Positions 7,905 to 16,371 of a stretch of 21,917 nucleotides of DNA are shown piece after piece. The stretch's first letter is position 1. Each line of letters starts with the position of its first letter. The position numbers and the translations under genes are program-made. Location of the stretch: assembly GCA_000436795.1 (NCBI GenBank), contig HF993291.1, positions 30,971-52,887 on the forward strand, read 5' to 3'. Origin of the DNA: Bacteroides sp. CAG:1076. Its GTDB lineage: Bacteria; Bacteroidota; Bacteroidia; Bacteroidales; Bacteroidaceae. The notes under the pieces are model-generated. The model saw only the letters and a list, made by a program, of their open reading frames with translations. It was not told the origin of the DNA and searched no databases.

Positions 7905-10900
7905 ATGTTAAAACGAATCAAGTCAGTCAGTATGTTGTTAGCTCTGGCAGGAGTTTCTTCTACAGGAGTTGCATATGCAGTCGCTGTGCCTGAAGTTGAT
8001 GCAACTCAAAGTTCACAGCAGCAGACATCTACTTGTAAAGGTGTCGTAAAAGATGCAACCGGAGAAACTGTTATTGGAGCTTCAGTTGTCGTAAAAGGTA
8101 CTACCAATGGTACTATTACCGGTATGGATGGAGATTTCTCTTTGCAAGGAGTTAAAAAGGGAGATGTTATCCAGATTTCTTTTGTCGGCTATCAGACTAA
8201 AGAAATCGTATGGAATGGTCAGACTATTGATGTTACACTGAAGGATGACACACAGACTTTGGATGAAGTCGTAGTTACGGCTTTAGGTATGAAGCGTGCA
8301 GAAAAAGCATTGGGATATGCGGTGACGGAAGTAAAAGGTGAAGAACTGAAAGCTGCCAACACTATTTCTCCTGTTGCAGCACTGCAAGGTAAAGTAGCCG
8401 GTGTAGAAATCGCACAATCAGATGGTGGTATTTTCGGTGCAACCAAAATCCAGATACGTGGTGCCTCTACATTGAGTGGAAACAACCAGCCTATTTATGT
8501 TGTGGATGGTGTTATCTTGGATAACAATACATCTGGTAATGATGACCTGAACTGGACGGCAAACCCTGGTGACTATGGTAATGAATTAAAGAACTTGAAT
8601 GCCGATGACTTTGCCAGTGTTTCTGTATTGAAGGGTGCGGCAGCAACAGCTTTGTATGGTTCAAGAGGTCTTAATGGTGCTGTGGTTATCACAACTAAGA
8701 GTGGAAAGGGCGTGCAAGGTTTTGGCGTTTCTTTGTCTCAGACTTTTGGATGGGATGTTACTACAGCTACGCCTGATGTACAGACTGAATATGGTTATGG
8801 TCTTTGGCCTGGTGAAAGATCTTCATATGGTAACAGATGGGATGCCAACGGACTTTACCAAAATGCAGAAGGTGTATATACTTTGAAGGGCGCACCTTAT
8901 ACAACCTATGGATGGGGACCTAAATTTGATGGTCGGGAAATGGAAAACTACGATGGAACTATGACTACATTCAGCCCTTACGAAAACGGTATGAAGGAAT
9001 ATTTCCAGACTGGTTTTAATACCAACACCAATGTTTCTATTCGTGGTGGAAATGAAAAAGTCAATTATTATTCTTCTTTGTCATATAAAAATGTACAGGC
9101 TACTACGCCTAACAATACATTTGAGAGATATGCATTCTTGTTAAAAGGATCTTATAAGATTAGTGACAAATTAGATGTTGCGGGTTCTGTTAGCTTTTCT
9201 CACTCTAAGCCAAGAAATGCTGCACAGGAAATCGGTCTTTATTTTGTATACTCCGGAATACCTAACTTTGTAAACCCAGGATACTGGTCAGATAAATACA
9301 AAGGTGAACATGGTGGTCTTGCAAGTACCGACTACGGTGACCTTTATGGATATGTTCCAAGTAACGTTAAAGCCTTGTGGTGGAATTTGAATGAAGTTGA
9401 TAATGTATATAAGGAATACGTTATACGTCCTACTTTTGAAGTTAACTATAAAATTACAGATTGGGTTAGCTTTAAGGCAGAGGCTAATATGAACGTATAT
9501 ACTCAAAATTACGAAGGTAAGTCTTTAGGTAGCGGATATGCTAATGAAGGTGGTTCGTATGGTTTGAGCAGCTTTATGAAAGAACAGTTTACTACTGCTG
9601 GAACATTTACATTCAACAAGACTATTAAAGATTTTACTCTTGGTGGATTCTTGCGTGGTGAATATTACAATAAGACAGAACAGTATATGTCTTTGTCAAC
9701 TACCAATGGATTGATTGTACCGGGTCAGTATTTTATCAATAACAGTAAGGATACTCCTAGTTATTCAGGAAAAATACAGGGTACAAAACGTATGATGTCT
9801 GCTGTCTTTGCTATAAACACTTCATGGAAAGATCAAGTTTACTTGGATATTACAGGTCGTAATGACTGGTCTTCAGCTCTTGTTTATGCAAATAAGACAG
9901 GTAATCACTCATATTTCTATCCATCAGTATCAGGATCTTGGCTGGTTAACAATACAATAAAGATGCCGAGCTGGATTTCATTGGCTAAACTGCGTGCATC
10001 ATGGGCTCAGGTTGGTAATGATACCGATCCTTATGCAATCAATCAGGGATATAACTTGGGTACAATCAAAACTGCAAATGGTAATATTTATACCAACCAG
10101 TTCTCTTCTAGTACATTGTATGCACTCGATCTGAAGCCTGAACGTAAAAACTCTTGGGAAGTAGGTCTTGATTTCCGTGTATTGAACGACCGTATCTGTT
10201 TGGATGCTACTTACTATAAAGAGAATACTAAGGACCAGATTTTGTCATTGCCGGTTCCTAGTGAATCTGGTATCGACAATCAAATGATCAATGCCGGTAA
10301 TATTCAGAACCAAGGTGTTGAACTCGCTTTAAATACAGTTCCTTTCCGTAATAAAGACTGGGAATGGGGTCTTGATTTGACTTTCACAAAGAATGTAAGT
10401 AAGATTGTAGAACTTCATGAAAGTGTAGGTGACTATTATGCATTGAGAGGTCAGGTTAATTTGTATGATTATCGTATCGGATCTGTAGCCCGTGTAGGTG
10501 GAGCTTACGGTTTGTTGATGTCTGATATCATGCCAAAACGAGATGAAAACGGTAATATTCTGTTGACATGGGAAGAATATGATAGAGCAGCTTATGCATT
10601 ACGTTCTGGTGAAGTAGAAGTTGTAGGTGATATGAACCCTGATTTCTTGGCTTCATTAAGCACATCTTTGCGTTACAAAAATTGGAATTTACGTGTAGCT
10701 TTGGATGCTCGTGTAGGAGGTCTTGTTGCAATCTATGCAAACCGTTACGGTACAACAACCGGTTATACCGGCAACTCTTTGAGATATCGTGATGCCGAGC
10801 ATGGTGGTATTACATGGACTTCTCAGTGGATGGATGCTCCAGGTGTTGAATCCGATAGCTATGGCTTTACTTATACAGATGGTGTAATTCCAGAAGGTGT

Positions 10901-11321
10901 ATTTGCTCAGGGTACAACAATCAAAGGTGCGGATGGAAATTCTCATGATGTATCAGGCATGAGTTATCAGGCTTGTGTAGATAATGGATGGTTGGAGCCG
11001 ATGCATGCAGGAGCTTATCATTATTATCGTAACGATTGGAGTGTAGGTGTAATTAATGACGACTGGGTACATGAATTAAGTTATATTGCTTTGCGTGAAA
11101 TCACAATTGGTTACAATTTCCCACAGTCTATAGCAAAGAAAATAGGAGCGAAAGGATTAGGCTGCTCTCTTACAGGACGTAACTTATGTTATCTCTATAA
11201 TTCATTGCCTAATAACGTAAATCCGGAATCTGTACGTGGTAACAGCTCAGGCGAATTCCGTATACGTTCTTACAATCCTTACACTGCAAACTTCATGTTT
11301 ACAATTAATGTCGATTTTTAA
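7905..11321 (+). CDS. SusC/RagA-like TonB-dependent outer-membrane transporter
   Basis: A 1138-residue TonB-linked outer-membrane channel that, with its SusD partner, imports a bulky nutrient into the periplasm. In order it shows a signal peptide ending near AYA (residues 1-25), a carboxypeptidase-regulatory-like beta-sandwich (about 45-115), the SusC signature DEVVVTALG (about 120) leading into the plug (to about 265, with TALYGSRGLNGAVVITTK), and a long beta-barrel. The protein ends in an aromatic residue (TINVDF), as barrel proteins do. There is no N-terminal STN domain, so no FecR/ECF transenvelope signalling is expected. The frame is open upstream to a TTG at 7875, but the signal peptide starts cleanly at the ATG at 7905. 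The susD-like gene follows after 20 bases. The substrate is not deducible. Confidence 0.95.
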   Translation: MLKRIKSVSMLLALAGVSSTGVAYAVAVPEVDATQSSQQQTSTCKGVVKDATGETVIGASVVVKGTTNGTITGMDGDFSLQGVKKGDVIQISFVGYQTKEIVWNGQTIDVTLKDDTQTLDEVVVTALGMKRAEKALGYAVTEVKGEELKAANTISPVAALQGKVAGVEIAQSDGGIFGATKIQIRGASTLSGNNQPIYVVDGVILDNNTSGNDDLNWTANPGDYGNELKNLNADDFASVSVLKGAAATALYGSRGLNGAVVITTKSGKGVQGFGVSLSQTFGWDVTTATPDVQTEYGYGLWPGERSSYGNRWDANGLYQNAEGVYTLKGAPYTTYGWGPKFDGREMENYDGTMTTFSPYENGMKEYFQTGFNTNTNVSIRGGNEKVNYYSSLSYKNVQATTPNNTFERYAFLLKGSYKISDKLDVAGSVSFSHSKPRNAAQEIGLYFVYSGIPNFVNPGYWSDKYKGEHGGLASTDYGDLYGYVPSNVKALWWNLNEVDNVYKEYVIRPTFEVNYKITDWVSFKAEANMNVYTQNYEGKSLGSGYANEGGSYGLSSFMKEQFTTAGTFTFNKTIKDFTLGGFLRGEYYNKTEQYMSLSTTNGLIVPGQYFINNSKDTPSYSGKIQGTKRMMSAVFAINTSWKDQVYLDITGRNDWSSALVYANKTGNHSYFYPSVSGSWLVNNTIKMPSWISLAKLRASWAQVGNDTDPYAINQGYNLGTIKTANGNIYTNQFSSSTLYALDLKPERKNSWEVGLDFRVLNDRICLDATYYKENTKDQILSLPVPSESGIDNQMINAGNIQNQGVELALNTVPFRNKDWEWGLDLTFTKNVSKIVELHESVGDYYALRGQVNLYDYRIGSVARVGGAYGLLMSDIMPKRDENGNILLTWEEYDRAAYALRSGEVEVVGDMNPDFLASLSTSLRYKNWNLRVALDARVGGLVAIYANRYGTTTGYTGNSLRYRDAEHGGITWTSQWMDAPGVESDSYGFTYTDGVIPEGVFAQGTTIKGADGNSHDVSGMSYQACVDNGWLEPMHAGAYHYYRNDWSVGVINDDWVHELSYIALREITIGYNFPQSIAKKIGAKGLGCSLTGRNLCYLYNSLPNNVNPESVRGNSSGEFRIRSYNPYTANFMFTINVDF

Positions 11322-11341
11322 TTAACTATTTAAGACTTGCA

Positions 11342-13249
11342 ATGATGAAATTAAAATATTTATTAGGTACTGCATTGATTGGCTCATTAAGCTTTTCAAG
11401 CTGTATGGACAAATTTGCAGAAATAAATACTGATCCGTCTATTGTGACAACCCCGGATATTCGGTATTTGTTCACTCAAGGTTTGAATGAATTCATTCCT
11501 TCTGATTATTGGTCATGGTATTATGACTTTACCAACATGCTACACTGGGGACAAGTAACAGTTACCAGTAACACCAACTTGTTGAATCAACCTGCAAACT
11601 CATCAGGTACAGGTAATGTATTGCGCGTGCTTAAAATTATGCGTGAGATTGATTACCAGATTCAAACGATGTCAGAAGAAGATCCCGTAAAGGCTGCTCA
11701 ATATAAATATGTGCAGGCTATGATGAAAACATTAGTTGTCTATATGGGAATTCAGGATACCGACATGTATGGTTCTATGCCATATAGTGAGGCTGCATTG
11801 GCTCGATATACAGATCCGGCATTGCTGACTCCTAAATATGATACACAGGAGGAGATGTTTACTTCATTTGATGAAGACCTTGTACAGGCTTTTAAAACAT
11901 TGTCTAATCCTGTGGTTGTAAACGGTGAATCTGTTTCTCAGATTTCTTTAGGATATCAGGATTATGTATATCAGGGTGATGCTAAGAAGTGGGCTACATT
12001 CTGTAATTCGTTAAGACTTAAAGTTGCAGTTCGCTTGCTTCACGTGAATAAAAAGAGAGCTTTGGAAATAGCTCAAGAGGTTACTAATAACTCAGATTAT
12101 GTGCTGACAGCTAACGGTACAGATTGTTCTAACAATTTTATTTACAATCAGGGTTCAGAGTGGTATCACAGTCAGGAAGATCCAACACCTGGTTATGGTA
12201 CGAAAGTCTTGATTGATTTCATGGTGCAGAATCAAGATCCACGTGTGCGCTTCTTCTTTGCAAAGAATGATTTGAACTCAAAAGTAATTCAGGCATTCTT
12301 TGATTCTGAAGCAGAATTAGGTGATAAATGTGAGTCTAAGATTCCTGATTTTATCATGGATAAGATTGACTACGAAGTAGTTAACGGAAAGAAGGTCTTT
12401 AAGGGCTGGAAGGCTCCAGGAGAACCATGGGTTCGTTATTATGGTATGCCTTTGACCATCAATGCTTCTTCGGATGAAGCTTATACAGATTATTATGACC
12501 CGACAGGTAAACTGCACAAAGTTAAACTGAATGATACAGAATTAACTTATGAAGTTGCTTCAGCAATGCAGATGGAAATGTATGAAGGAAATAGAGATTA
12601 TACATTCCCTGATGCACCGGGAGCTGAAATTGTGCAGGATAAGACAGACCGTCCATTCTATGCAATGTATTTCTCTGCAGGTGAAGTTAATTTGTATTTG
12701 GCAGAATTGAAATTGGTGGGTGCAACCTTGCCTCAGTCTGCTCAGACCTATTTTAACGATGGTATCAAAAACTCTGTAGAAGCATGGGACTACATTGCTG
12801 GTGCAAATCATATTCCATATTATGATAATGCTTTTGATGCAAATGAGGCAACTATCGGTTTGAAAAATGGTGAACTTGACGCGTTGTTAACTAAAGATGC
12901 ATATAAACTGAATGGTACAGATGATTTGGAAAAGGTCTACATTCAGCAGCGTTTGAACTTCATATTTATGCCAAACGATATGTATGTTTCTATGCGTAGA
13001 AGTGGTGTACCTACCAAGACTTCTAAGTATTTGAAATTTGAAAACTTCAGAAAAGATGGAGCTGATTATATCTTGCCAAGACGTTGTCCGATGTTTAGTG
13101 GTGATCCTACCGATCAGAACTATAATAACTATCAGCAGGCTTTGAAAGATGAAGGATTCACAATTGGAAGTAATGCTGAAGTTTTGAATAAAGAACGTGT
13201 ATGGTACGATAATGGAGCTCCTGAATTTGGTGCAGGTCCTAATTTTTAA
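11342..13249 (+). CDS. SusD/RagB-like nutrient-binding lipoprotein
   Basis: A 635-residue surface lipoprotein that acts as the substrate-capturing lid over the SusC channel. The signal peptide ends in the lipobox FSSC, with Cys21 followed by MDKF. The following sequence, FAEINTDPSIV, is typical of the SusD-like_2/SusD-like branch (PF12771/PF12741 type) rather than the classic starch SusD. The C-terminal part contains the conserved helical stretch with QQRLNFIFMPNDMYVSMRRSG (about 535-560), which is usual near the end of this branch. ATGATG offers two starts and the first is used. Cotranscribed with the SusC-like gene and followed by a strong terminator. The branch is often found in loci without carbohydrate enzymes; the ligand is unknown. 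Confidence 0.93.
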   Translation: MMKLKYLLGTALIGSLSFSSCMDKFAEINTDPSIVTTPDIRYLFTQGLNEFIPSDYWSWYYDFTNMLHWGQVTVTSNTNLLNQPANSSGTGNVLRVLKIMREIDYQIQTMSEEDPVKAAQYKYVQAMMKTLVVYMGIQDTDMYGSMPYSEAALARYTDPALLTPKYDTQEEMFTSFDEDLVQAFKTLSNPVVVNGESVSQISLGYQDYVYQGDAKKWATFCNSLRLKVAVRLLHVNKKRALEIAQEVTNNSDYVLTANGTDCSNNFIYNQGSEWYHSQEDPTPGYGTKVLIDFMVQNQDPRVRFFFAKNDLNSKVIQAFFDSEAELGDKCESKIPDFIMDKIDYEVVNGKKVFKGWKAPGEPWVRYYGMPLTINASSDEAYTDYYDPTGKLHKVKLNDTELTYEVASAMQMEMYEGNRDYTFPDAPGAEIVQDKTDRPFYAMYFSAGEVNLYLAELKLVGATLPQSAQTYFNDGIKNSVEAWDYIAGANHIPYYDNAFDANEATIGLKNGELDALLTKDAYKLNGTDDLEKVYIQQRLNFIFMPNDMYVSMRRSGVPTKTSKYLKFENFRKDGADYILPRRCPMFSGDPTDQNYNNYQQALKDEGFTIGSNAEVLNKERVWYDNGAPEFGAGPNF

Positions 13250-13299
13250 TGATTGATTGTGGAGCTGTTTAGAGCTTTCACGAAATATTAATTTTCTGG

Positions 13300-13347
13300 C
13301 CAGCCCGAGTGTACGCAGAATGCGTATTCTTGGGCTGGTTTTATTTT
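13300..13347 (+). terminator. Intrinsic terminator of the SusC/SusD operon
   Basis: CCAGCCCGAG (13300-13309) pairs with CTTGGGCTGG (13329-13338). After a 2x2 internal loop, TACGCA (13312-13317) pairs with TGCGTA (13321-13326) around a GAA loop. A T-rich tail follows (TTTTATTTTTATT). It begins 50 bases after the SusD-like stop codon. Confidence 0.92.
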
Positions 13348-13374
13348 TATTAGGTTGGAAGCCTTGTAATCAAT

Positions 13375-13452
13375 AAAAAAAAATGGCAAGCCCTAACTTC
13401 TATCAGCCAAGACTTGCCCCTTTCCCTAATTTTATTTAGGGAATCAAGTTAT
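13375..13452 (-). ncRNA. Predicted orphan small RNA (about 78 nt)
   Basis: On the minus strand a promoter-like pair (see 13459-13490) is followed by a perfect 8-bp hairpin (TTCCCTAA/TTAGGGAA, 13443-13422, six-base loop). A 14-pair terminator hairpin comes next (13418-13385, ends GGCAAG and CTTGCC, loop GATAGA), then A and nine T (13383-13375). Four of the 14 pairs are G.U in the minus-strand RNA and would be A.C mismatches in the plus-strand RNA, so the structure favours minus-strand transcription. The lysA transcript should stop earlier, at its own terminator. No reading frame is apparent. I do not recognise a known family. Exact ends are estimates. Confidence 0.6.
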
Positions 13453-13458
13453 CCATTC

Positions 13459-13490
13459 CAAAGATAATATTAAAAAATTATACCTCCAAT
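13459..13490 (-). promoter_or_regulatory. Putative promoter of the predicted small RNA
   Basis: Reading the minus strand, ATTG (13490-13487) stands 20 bases before TATCTTTG (13466-13459). This is close to the Bacteroidetes -33/-7 arrangement TTTG and TAnnTTTG. Transcription would start near 13452. Confidence 0.6.
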
Positions 13491-13559
13491 AGTAATCCTT
13501 TTTTGTTGATATATTTAAGCTATATTATTGGAACTGCATTGACAAAGTGGAGGGATTAC
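13483..13559. repeat. Interleaved inverted repeats
   Basis: TCCAATA (13485-13491) is complementary to TATTGGA (13526-13532), and the directly adjacent GTAATCC (13492-13498) is complementary to GGATTAC (13553-13559). The order is a-b-a'-b', the arrangement of a pseudoknot or of overlapping operator half-sites. It overlaps the -33 element of the predicted small-RNA promoter. Each 7-bp match alone could be chance. Confidence 0.35.
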
Positions 13560-13573
13560 GGAATAACTCTTAG

Positions 13574-13622
13574 TGAGAAAATAATTCCGCTCCTTCATAC
13601 TTGTAGGTATAAAGAAGCGGAA
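13574..13622 (-). terminator. Intrinsic terminator of lysA
   Basis: On the minus strand, 13622-13585 folds into a 16-pair stem (ends TTCCGC and GCGGAA, two G.U pairs, loop CTACAA), followed by TTATTTT. The wobble pairs would be mismatches in a plus-strand RNA, which fixes the strand. It lies about 80 bases after the lysA stop codon. Confidence 0.85.
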
Positions 13623-13701
13623 AAAGTGTGCATGTTTAAAACCTAATGCAGCTATTTTATGAGAAATGTGATTTCTTTATTAATAAAGAAATATTTGTTC
13701 C

Positions 13702-14862
13702 TTAGATCAATTCGTCCGATGTATATCCTTTAGGTAAAGGACGGCAATTATAACCTGAAGCCATAATTTCGCCGTATGCTCCGGCAGAACGCAATGCTAT
13801 AATATCACCACGCTTTACGCGGTTTAAGTCGATAGCTTTTCCAAATACATCCGAAGATTCACAAATAGGTCCTACTACATCATATGTTTCTGGCGTTTCG
13901 TCAGACGTGATATTTTCAATTTTATGGTATGCCTGATAAAGAGCTGGGCGAATCAAGTCGGTCATACCTGCATCGACAATGGCAAACTGTTTATTGGTAC
14001 CTTGTTTTACATAAATTACTTTCGTGATGAGGCTTCCGCATTGTCCTACTACAGCTCGTCCCAGTTCAAAGTGTAATGTCTGTTGAGGACGCAATTTCAG
14101 ATGTTTGTGATATGTAGCGAAGTAATCTGCAAAATCGGGGATAGGTTTACGGTTAGGGTGCGCATAATCGATTCCCAATCCACCGCCTACGTTTATATGT
14201 TCAACAATAATCTGACGGGCATAAAGTTTTTCTTGCAGCTCATTGACGCGGTTGCATAAAGCAACGAAGTCGCCCATATCCAAAATTTGGGAACCAATAT
14301 GAAAATGCAGGCCGACAAATTTCACATTATTCATTTCGAGCGCACGGTCAATAACTTTATCCATGTCCTGCATGCTGATACCAAATTTATTTTCGGCCAA
14401 TCCTGTAGTTATATTTGCATGTGTATGTGCGCCTACATCGGGATTGATACGGAAAGCTACACGTGCGATTTTTCCTTTTGCAGCTGCCAGTTCATTAATT
14501 ACTTCTAATTCAGGGACAGATTCGACATTAAAACAGAAAATATCATAATCTAATCCTAAATTGATTTCACGATCGGTTTTTCCGACTCCAGCATATACTA
14601 TTTTACTTGCAGGAAATCCAGCTTTGATAGCAGCAGAGATTTCACCTCCACTTACGCAGTCAGCTCCCAAGCCATGTTCGCGAATAATGCTTAGTACTTT
14701 GGGGTTTGCATTGGCTTTTATTGCATAGTGTACGCAAAATTTATTATACTTAGCAGCTTCTGTGCGTATAACATTCAGCGTATCTCGCAGTAAGTTTGCA
14801 TCATAGTAGTAAAATGGAGTTTCTAATTCACGGAATTTATTAATTGGAAATGTTCCTTTCAT
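13702..14862 (-). CDS. lysA: Diaminopimelate decarboxylase
   Basis: A 386-residue PLP-dependent fold-III enzyme that converts meso-diaminopimelate to L-lysine, the last step of lysine synthesis, in the cytoplasm. The PLP lysine is K49 in HYAIKANANP. The phosphate-binding glycine-rich region appears as NVGGGLGIDY, and substrate and dimer-interface residues are in ELGRAVVGQCG, PICESSDVFGK and SAGAYGEIMASGYN. Length is normal for the Bacteroidetes form. It follows lysC in the same direction after 68 bases. A terminator-like hairpin fills that gap and ends about 11 bases before the ATG, so expression probably depends on readthrough. No separate promoter is obvious. Confidence 0.97.
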   Translation of the reverse strand: MKGTFPINKFRELETPFYYYDANLLRDTLNVIRTEAAKYNKFCVHYAIKANANPKVLSIIREHGLGADCVSGGEISAAIKAGFPASKIVYAGVGKTDREINLGLDYDIFCFNVESVPELEVINELAAAKGKIARVAFRINPDVGAHTHANITTGLAENKFGISMQDMDKVIDRALEMNNVKFVGLHFHIGSQILDMGDFVALCNRVNELQEKLYARQIIVEHINVGGGLGIDYAHPNRKPIPDFADYFATYHKHLKLRPQQTLHFELGRAVVGQCGSLITKVIYVKQGTNKQFAIVDAGMTDLIRPALYQAYHKIENITSDETPETYDVVGPICESSDVFGKAIDLNRVKRGDIIALRSAGAYGEIMASGYNCRPLPKGYTSDELI

Positions 14863-14873
14863 ATATATAAAGT

Positions 14874-14917
14874 TAAAAAAACGGGCGACATAATTTAGTA
14901 AATTGTATCGTCCGTTT
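14874..14917 (-). terminator. Terminator-like hairpin (possible attenuator) between lysC and lysA
   Basis: On the minus strand, 14916-14900 pairs with 14896-14880 as a 17-position stem with two A.C mismatches and one G.U pair, around a three-base loop. It runs straight into a T-tract (14881-14874). It starts 14 bases after the lysC stop and the T-tract ends 11 bases before the lysA ATG. It could end most lysC transcripts and set the lysC:lysA ratio, or act as a regulated attenuator. Confidence 0.75.
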
Positions 14918-14930
14918 CTCTTATGAGGAT

Positions 14931-16253
14931 TTATTTATTGTTGTTGAATAATACGTCGCTTAAAGCTTGTAAGGCTCTCTTCTTGTCAGACTCTCTGATC
15001 AGGAAAGAGATGTTGTAATTACTTCCACCGTACGAAATCATACGTACAGGTATATCTTTCATTGCCTGAATGGCTCTTGCCTCGAAGCCGATGTTTTCCC
15101 ATTCTAAATCGCCTACTACACAAACGATACACATGTCATGGTCTACAGTAACTGTACCGTATTTTTTCAGATCGTTTACGATTTCGTTCAGGTGCTTAGT
15201 ATTGTCGATGGACATGGAAACGCCTACTTCCGAAGTACAGACCATATCGATAGGAGTCTGGTAGCTTTCGAATATTTCGAATACTTTGCGCAAGAAACCG
15301 TGTGCCAGCAGCATGCGGCTCGATTTAATTTTAATAGCAGTAATATTATCTTTGGCTGCAACTGCTTTTATCTTACCCTTTTCTGTCTCATTAGAAATGA
15401 GTGTACCTGGAGCGCTGGGTTCCATGGTGTTGAGCAGACGTACAGGAATATTGGCATATTTAGCTGGTTGTACACATGTAGGGTGCAGAATCTTTGCACC
15501 GAAATATGCTAATTCAGCTGCTTCTTCGAAATGCAGTTGACGAACAGGAGAAGTTTTGTCTACTACACGCGGGTCATTGTCATGCATACCGTCAATGTCA
15601 GTCCAGATCTGAATTTCAGAAGCATTGATGGCGGCACCGATCAAAGAAGCAGTATAATCGCTTCCACCTCGCTGTAAATTGTCTATTTCTCCGTAAGCGT
15701 TACGGCAAATAAAACCTTGTGTAATATATATTTCCTGTCCTGGATGTGCTTCGAGCTGTGCTGACAGCTTTTCGCGGATATAGTTCAAATCGGGTTCACT
15801 ATTTTTGTCTGTACGCATAAATTCCAAAGCTGGAATAAGAACAGCCTTTACACCTTGTTCGCAAAGGTAATTTGTCACCATATTAGTCGAAATAATTTCA
15901 CCCTGAGCTAAAATTACTTTTTCTTCGAACAGTGTAAATATATCCTTTGTGAAAGATCGGATATAGTCGAATACCGATTTTACGAACTCCAGAGTCTTTT
16001 GTTTGTACTCTTCAGTAGAGAAAAGCTCATCAATATGCTGTTTATACTTAGCTTCCAGCTTATTGATAACTTCGTTTGCTCCTTCGGGATTTTTCTTGTA
16101 TAGATAATCCGAAATTTCAACCAGTGTGTTGGTTGTACCCGACATTGCAGACAATACTACTATTTTCTGCTCGCCATCAGTAATTAATTTGGCAACATCT
16201 TTCATTCTCTGTGCAGAGCCTACTGATGTTCCTCCAAACTTTAAGACTTTCAT
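14931..16253 (-). CDS. lysC: Monofunctional aspartate kinase
   Basis: A 440-residue aspartokinase that phosphorylates L-aspartate, the committed step to lysine, diaminopimelate, threonine and methionine. The N-terminus carries the kinase signature KFGGTSVGSA. The substrate-site region reads ITQGFICRNAYGEI and LQRGGSDYTASLIGAA, and the nucleotide region includes IWTDIDGMHDNDPRVV. Two ACT domains follow (about 300-440), where end-product inhibition normally acts. There is no homoserine dehydrogenase fusion. It has its own promoter-like sequence within the 118-base gap to ftsE and is followed by lysA. The leader is only about 45 nt, too short for a lysine riboswitch. Confidence 0.97.
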   Translation of the reverse strand: MKVLKFGGTSVGSAQRMKDVAKLITDGEQKIVVLSAMSGTTNTLVEISDYLYKKNPEGANEVINKLEAKYKQHIDELFSTEEYKQKTLEFVKSVFDYIRSFTKDIFTLFEEKVILAQGEIISTNMVTNYLCEQGVKAVLIPALEFMRTDKNSEPDLNYIREKLSAQLEAHPGQEIYITQGFICRNAYGEIDNLQRGGSDYTASLIGAAINASEIQIWTDIDGMHDNDPRVVDKTSPVRQLHFEEAAELAYFGAKILHPTCVQPAKYANIPVRLLNTMEPSAPGTLISNETEKGKIKAVAAKDNITAIKIKSSRMLLAHGFLRKVFEIFESYQTPIDMVCTSEVGVSMSIDNTKHLNEIVNDLKKYGTVTVDHDMCIVCVVGDLEWENIGFEARAIQAMKDIPVRMISYGGSNYNISFLIRESDKKRALQALSDVLFNNNK

Positions 16254-16278
16254 TTTCTAGTTTCGAATTTTAATTGTT

Positions 16279-16326
16279 CTATAAAATACTCTTTCTTTTG
16301 TGCGCAAATATACGAATATTTTATAG
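16279..16326. repeat. 10-bp inverted repeat flanking the lysC promoter
   Basis: CTATAAAATA (16279-16288) and TATTTTATAG (16317-16326) are perfect inverted copies separated by 28 bases. The lysC -7 element sits between them. One arm lies between -33 and -7, the other in the early leader. The arms are AT-only apart from the end pair, so chance is possible. Confidence 0.4.
16305..16312 (-). promoter_or_regulatory. Putative -7 element for lysC
   Basis: The minus strand reads TATATTTG followed by C, a strong TAnnTTTG match. A TTG at 16337-16335 is a possible -33 with slightly long spacing (22 bases). Transcription would start near 16298, giving a leader of about 45 nt. Confidence 0.6.
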
Positions 16327-16371
16327 TTATTTTCAAGTAATGTTGATAAAATGTGTAACAATTTGTCTTTT

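Noticed and set aside
16254..16371. Lysine riboswitch before lysC
   Set aside because: The predicted leader is about 45 nt and the whole gap is 118 bases, much shorter than the lysine aptamer, and its conserved core is not visible.
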